Positions 7,679 to 10,780 of a DNA stretch of 10,780 nucleotides are shown here, one piece after another. Every line of letters starts with the position of its first letter. The first letter of the stretch is position 1. Origin of the DNA: an uncultured Saprospiraceae bacterium (GTDB taxonomy: Bacteria > Bacteroidota > Bacteroidia > Chitinophagales > Saprospiraceae); contig CALGLS010000307.1 of assembly GCA_937959375.1 (NCBI GenBank), forward strand, positions 1-10,780, given 5' to 3'. Made by a program: the position numbers and the translations under genes. The notes beneath the pieces were generated by a model, which did not search any database, was not told the DNA's origin, and saw nothing but the letters and a program-made list of their open reading frames with translations.

Positions 7679-7725
7679 TCTAGAGAGACATAGCGATAGT
7701 CACTCTCTAGAGTGTTTTGAAACAC
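7679..7725. repeat. Two adjacent inverted repeats downstream of the DUF5686 gene
   Basis: TCTAGAGAG (7679-7687) pairs perfectly with CTCTCTAGA (7703-7711) around a 15-base loop. It is followed directly by GTGTTTTGAAACAC (7712-7725), whose 6-bp arms pair around two bases. They lie 35-81 bases after the DUF5686 stop and may mark the 3' end of that transcript. There is no T-run, so a standard intrinsic terminator is not supported. Confidence 0.5.
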
Positions 7726-8033
7726 ATGATTAAGGAACATAGCCTTCAACCGTAGAGGACGCACAGGTATTTGCTCGGTCAACAAAATTTAGAACCTAAT
7801 AGCTTTTCAACTGCTGTATCTTTTACTCCTTTTTCATCTGCGTTTTGCAAGCAGCAAACAAAGCATTTTACTCCTAAAGATGAGGGCTATGTATCTAAAA
7901 GAGATATGTCTTGTAAAACACATTCGAGGGGCATTTCCATTTTTAAACATTAAAAATATTCCATTTCTGTTTAAACAATAGTACTATTACCCATGTTTAA
8001 TCTGTTTGGTACTCTTTTCAGTGTCTTTTAAAG

Positions 8034-8064
8034 TTGGCATTATAGATAGATACTACTATATTTA
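8034..8064 (+). promoter_or_regulatory. Bacteroidota-type promoter for the small acidic protein gene
   Basis: TTG (8034-8036), a spacer of exactly 20 bases, then TATATTTA (8057-8064), which matches TAnnTTTG at all but the last base. The expected transcript start is near 8071, about 11 bases before the ATG. The spacing equals that of the ankyrin-gene promoter. This promoter is a main reason to accept the small gene. Confidence 0.5.
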
Positions 8065-8081
8065 GGCCCTAAATAGCACCT

Positions 8082-8378
8082 ATGAGAGTAATGTTTGTAA
8101 TATTGTTTTTTGCAGCCGTCGTCACAAACGAGGTTGTATTCGACGTATTACTCTTACAAGATGTTGATATAAGCCTTTGTGATGGCTCTAAAGAAAGCAA
8201 ATCAGAAAAAGAAGCACAGGATTCCACAGAAGATGAGTCAAAAACGGACTACTTCTCTGATACAAATCCTAACGCATCCTTCTCAATCAAACTGTATAAC
8301 TCCGCCAAATCTGATTTAGCTGCAACGCTACGTACAGCCTACAAAGAAATCCATAGCCCCCCTCCAGATTTCAGTTAA
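8082..8378 (+). CDS. Small membrane-anchored or secreted acidic protein, unknown function
   Basis: This is a 98-residue protein that I cannot assign to a named family. Residues 2-15 are strongly hydrophobic (RVMFVILFFAAVVT) and, after the polar residues N16 and E17, hydrophobicity continues to about 26, which fits a signal peptide or one membrane anchor. Residues about 35-58 are a low-complexity acidic Ser/Lys/Glu segment (SKESKSEKEAQDSTEDES). The C-terminal third is mixed (FSIKLYNSAKSDLAATLRTAYKEIHS) and ends in a proline cluster, SPPPDFS. It is on the same strand and 225 bases upstream of the SulP gene, with a well-placed promoter of its own. I have a loose memory of similar small acidic proteins in Bacteroidota near SulP and carbonic anhydrase genes; that is not verified. 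Reality as a gene is likely but not certain. Confidence 0.6.
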   Translation: MRVMFVILFFAAVVTNEVVFDVLLLQDVDISLCDGSKESKSEKEAQDSTEDESKTDYFSDTNPNASFSIKLYNSAKSDLAATLRTAYKEIHSPPPDFS

Positions 8379-8603
8379 ATTTCATCTTCCGCTATTCCTC
8401 GAATACAGTGTTACATCTAGCATCTAACGCTCCAAGTACTTGGTAACTCCGAGTAAATTATCGACCTGTTATAAGTCAGCACCTTACAGTCACTTATTAA
8501 CAAATAAATAGCGCCTTAATATTCATACATAGCATTTTATTTGAGCCAAGTTAACTAAAGACTTTGAGTCTAGTTTTGGCAACAACTTTTTAAAGAATTA
8601 GCA
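8379..8603. other. Intergenic leader between the small gene and the SulP gene
   Basis: These 225 bases contain no coding frame I trust. A perfect 12-bp palindrome, CCAAGTACTTGG, lies at 8432-8443. AGACT-TTG-AGTCT (8559-8571) overlaps the SulP -7 box. Either could be a protein-binding site; nothing further supports that. Confidence 0.4.
8571..8578 (+). promoter_or_regulatory. -7 promoter box for the SulP gene
   Basis: TAGTTTTG is an exact TAnnTTTG match 25 bases before the ATG, implying a short leader. The -33 element is weak: TTTG at 8540-8543 is 27 bases away, longer than usual. A small inverted repeat (8559-8571) overlaps the box edge and could be an operator. Confidence 0.45.
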
Positions 8604-10469
8604 ATGAAAAATTATTTTAATTTTAAACACATCAAAGGTGATTTATTTGGTGGTATTACCGCAGGTATTGTCGCCTTACCATTGGCACTTGCCTTTGGTG
8701 TAAGTTCAGGATTGGGTCCAAGTGCAGGTTTGTACGGAGCCATTTTTGTGAGTTTCTTCGCCGCCCTTTTTGGTGGAACCGATACACAGATTTCGGGACC
8801 AACAGCTCCTATGACTGCTGTAAGTATGGTCGTTATTGCCGCTATTATGGCCAACTTTGGTGGCGACATGTCTAAGGCACTTCCTGTTATCTTAACCGTA
8901 TTTTTACTTTCTGGTTTAATGCAAATTGGACTGGGACTAATTGGAATAGGTAAGTATATCAAATACATTCCTTACCCGGTTGTTTCAGGTTTCATGACAG
9001 CCATCGGAGTAATTATACTTGTAACGCAAATATTACCTTCAATTGGTTATTACCCGAAAGAAGACATGGAATATGTCAACCAATTTAAACCTCATGCAGA
9101 AGAGATTATCCTAGATAACATTTTGAAAGAAGAAGCAGGTGAAGGAATTCTAGTGTTAGAAGATTTTAAAGAAACAATTAGACGAGCCGGTGACATCTCA
9201 CCAACACAAATTCTAGATGAATCGAAAAACTTAGCTGGTAAAAATGCCTCTGGTGTAATAGGTGCTTTTAAAGTATTACCTCGTGCACTGAAGAACATTA
9301 ATTGGCTGGAACTGATACTAGCCCTAGGTACTATTATTATCATCTTCGGCTTCAAACGAATTACCACTAAAATACCAAGTACGCTAGTCGCCTTAGTTAT
9401 TATGTCAGGTATTGCTTTTGGTGCCAACCTTGATTATGTCCCAATTGAAAAAATACCCTTTGGTTTTCCAGTCCCGAACTTAGGTATTTTTACCTCCTTT
9501 AGTTTCGCTGAGATAACCCCTTATATTTTCACCGCATTGACACTAGCATTGTTAGGTGCTATTGATTCGCTGCTTACTTCCGTTGTGGCCGACAACATGA
9601 CTAAGACCAAACACAAACCCAACAAGGAATTGATAGGTCAAGGTATTGGTAACAGTATTGGTTCCATCTTCGGAGGTATCCCTGGTGCAGGTGCAACCAT
9701 CCGTACTGTTGTAAACATTAATGCGGGTGGTAAAACTCGACTATCAGGAATGATTGCAGGTATCATGTTATTAACAATTATGTTAGCATTCGGACCTGTT
9801 GCCTCTCAAATTCCAGCAGCGGTATTGGCTGGTATTCTAATTACTGTTGGTATTGGTGTAATGGATTACAAAGGCTTAAAAGCAATTCCATATATGCCTC
9901 GACCAGAGGTTGCTATCATGCTAATCGTACTGGTACTTTCTTCCGTTTGGAATTTGGTATATGCAGTAGGTATTGGTTTGGTCATCGCATCGCTTATGTT
10001 CATGAAAAAGATGGGAGACCTTACGGCGAAACGCTCTGACGTAAAACCGCTTAGCGAAGAGAAAGCTTGGGATGACGAAGGTGATTTCCCGACACAATTG
10101 AAAGAAGAGGTGGTCATCAAACATATCAAAGGCCCCTTGTTTTTTGGATCAACGAGCGATTTCCAGGCATTAGCTGGTCAAATTCCTGCCACTGCATCTG
10201 CAGCTGTAATTCGGATGGGACGAATGGAATACATGGATCAATCTGGCTTGTACGCCATGGAAGATGTACTCATTGACCTGGCAAGCAAGGATATAAAAGT
10301 ATTATTAGTTGATGTTGTTGAACAACCTCGATATATGCTCGAACGAATTGACATTATTCCTGACCTTATTCCTGAAGAGCAAATTTTTGACAACTTTCAG
10401 GACTGTATGACTTGGGTCAAAGAAAATGTAAAAGACGAATATAATAATAAAGGGTATCCAAAGTCTTAG
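8604..10469 (+). CDS. SulP (SLC26/BicA-like) inorganic anion transporter with STAS domain, probable bicarbonate transporter
   Basis: This is a 621-residue inner-membrane transporter. Residues about 12-470 hold the multi-pass SulP core, opening with GDLFGGITAGIVALPLALAFG and QISGPTAPMTA. The strongest specificity clue is LLGAIDSLLTSVVADNMTKTKH: D321 and T325 have the same D-x3-T spacing as the sodium-site residues D258 and T262 recalled from cyanobacterial BicA. GGIPGAGATIRTVVNI (357-372) is also BicA-like. Residues about 148-232 form an unusually long hydrophilic loop between membrane segments. Residues about 496-610 are a STAS domain with MDQSG (D545, S547), the usual site of the conserved Asp-x-Ser-Gly loop. 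The next gene, carbonic anhydrase, supports HCO3- as substrate. Sulfate cannot be ruled out from sequence alone. The start ATG is 25 bases after an exact -7 box. Confidence 0.93.
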   Translation: MKNYFNFKHIKGDLFGGITAGIVALPLALAFGVSSGLGPSAGLYGAIFVSFFAALFGGTDTQISGPTAPMTAVSMVVIAAIMANFGGDMSKALPVILTVFLLSGLMQIGLGLIGIGKYIKYIPYPVVSGFMTAIGVIILVTQILPSIGYYPKEDMEYVNQFKPHAEEIILDNILKEEAGEGILVLEDFKETIRRAGDISPTQILDESKNLAGKNASGVIGAFKVLPRALKNINWLELILALGTIIIIFGFKRITTKIPSTLVALVIMSGIAFGANLDYVPIEKIPFGFPVPNLGIFTSFSFAEITPYIFTALTLALLGAIDSLLTSVVADNMTKTKHKPNKELIGQGIGNSIGSIFGGIPGAGATIRTVVNINAGGKTRLSGMIAGIMLLTIMLAFGPVASQIPAAVLAGILITVGIGVMDYKGLKAIPYMPRPEVAIMLIVLVLSSVWNLVYAVGIGLVIASLMFMKKMGDLTAKRSDVKPLSEEKAWDDEGDFPTQLKEEVVIKHIKGPLFFGSTSDFQALAGQIPATASAAVIRMGRMEYMDQSGLYAMEDVLIDLASKDIKVLLVDVVEQPRYMLERIDIIPDLIPEEQIFDNFQDCMTWVKENVKDEYNNKGYPKS

Positions 10470-10544
10470 AACTATAGGGCTTGAAGAATGAAATCATCTT
10501 GAATTTTAAAAATAAAAATCACTTCATTAAAAAAATAGAAAAAA

Positions 10545-10780
10545 ATGCAAACACAGACAAAAGAAAGCCAAGGGGCTCTAAGCGCTCAAAACGCGTACGA
10601 TATGTTAGTAGAAGGTAATAAGCGATTTGTTCAAAACGTAAAAGCGCAAAGAAACCTTTTAGATCAAGTATCTGCAACTAGCACTGGACAATATCCTTTC
10701 GCTGTAGTACTTAGCTGCATCGATTCTCGTGTACCTGCAGAACTCGTTTTTGATCAAGGTATCGGCGATATCTTTAGCGC
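10545..10780 (+). CDS. Beta-class carbonic anhydrase (5' part, runs off right edge)
   Basis: It interconverts CO2 and bicarbonate; a zinc enzyme, probably cytoplasmic as no signal peptide is seen. The 78 visible codons start at ATG 10545 and include AYDMLVEGNKRFVQN, the usual N-terminal helix pattern, and the hallmark CIDSRVPAELVFDQGIGDIF: C58 as first zinc ligand and the D60/R62 catalytic dyad. The second half of the zinc site (HxxC) would lie beyond the window. It follows the SulP gene by 75 bases on the same strand with no terminator or clear promoter between them, so co-transcription is likely. Confidence 0.92.
   Translation, partial: MQTQTKESQGALSAQNAYDMLVEGNKRFVQNVKAQRNLLDQVSATSTGQYPFAVVLSCIDSRVPAELVFDQGIGDIFS

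Larger units (their letters stand above)
7645..8081. other. Gene-poor intergenic region with hairpins
   Basis: These 437 bases hold no convincing intact gene. A plus-strand frame at 7771-7953 starts at TTG and looks non-coding. A minus-strand frame at 7779-7940 is broken by an in-frame TAG. Structures seen: two adjacent hairpins at 7679-7725, a direct repeat TTTTACTCCT at 7821-7830 and 7867-7876, and a promoter-like pair at 8034-8064 for the next gene. Confidence 0.6.

Noticed and set aside
7771..7953. 60-codon plus-strand frame starting at TTG
   Set aside because: It has no promoter box or ribosome site, and its translation shows no domain, signal or membrane pattern. The opposite strand looks more coding-like.
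8612..8968. 118-codon minus-strand frame, and others opposite the SulP gene
   Set aside because: They are shadows of the SulP coding sequence, rich in Pro/Ser/Ile as expected from antisense of a membrane protein.

Overview
The window looks like chromosomal DNA of an AT-rich member of the Bacteroidota, perhaps a marine or aquatic Saprospiria-like lineage. The phylum rests on a DUF5686-type outer-membrane protein with an N-terminal carboxypeptidase-regulatory-like domain, promoters of the TTG / TAnnTTTG type, and starts without a clear Shine-Dalgarno sequence. The finer placement is a guess. No rRNA, tRNA, CRISPR array, transposase or phage gene was seen.

Layout. Left part (1-2282, minus strand): the 5' part of an ankyrin-repeat / coiled-coil protein gene that runs off the left edge and has its own promoter, then a complete YqhD-type NADPH-dependent aldehyde reductase. 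Centre (2283-4742): a 426-base intergenic region holding a strong intrinsic terminator that works only on the minus strand, then urocanate hydratase (hutU, histidine degradation) on the plus strand. Right centre (4966-7644): a large predicted outer-membrane protein (carboxypeptidase-regulatory-like plus DUF5686). Right part (7645-10780, plus strand): a gene-poor stretch with two hairpins, a small membrane-anchored or secreted acidic protein, a SulP (SLC26/BicA-like) anion transporter with a STAS domain, and the start of a beta-carbonic anhydrase.

How the genes work together. The clearest functional unit is SulP plus carbonic anhydrase, which together suggest bicarbonate uptake and CO2/HCO3- interconversion; the small acidic gene just upstream may belong with them. 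HutU, the aldehyde reductase, the DUF5686 protein and the ankyrin protein have no evident partners here.

Most unusual signals. (1) Two intergenic inverted-repeat elements, at about 1031-1120 and 4741-4852, each abut a stop codon. They share a nearly identical core of about 28 bases, but their stems are unrelated in sequence and each is self-complementary. (2) A perfect 13-bp terminator with a seven-U tail on the minus strand at 2467-2506 has no gene feeding it, so it implies either a small RNA or a long attenuated leader for the aldehyde reductase. (3) The small acidic protein next to SulP and carbonic anhydrase.
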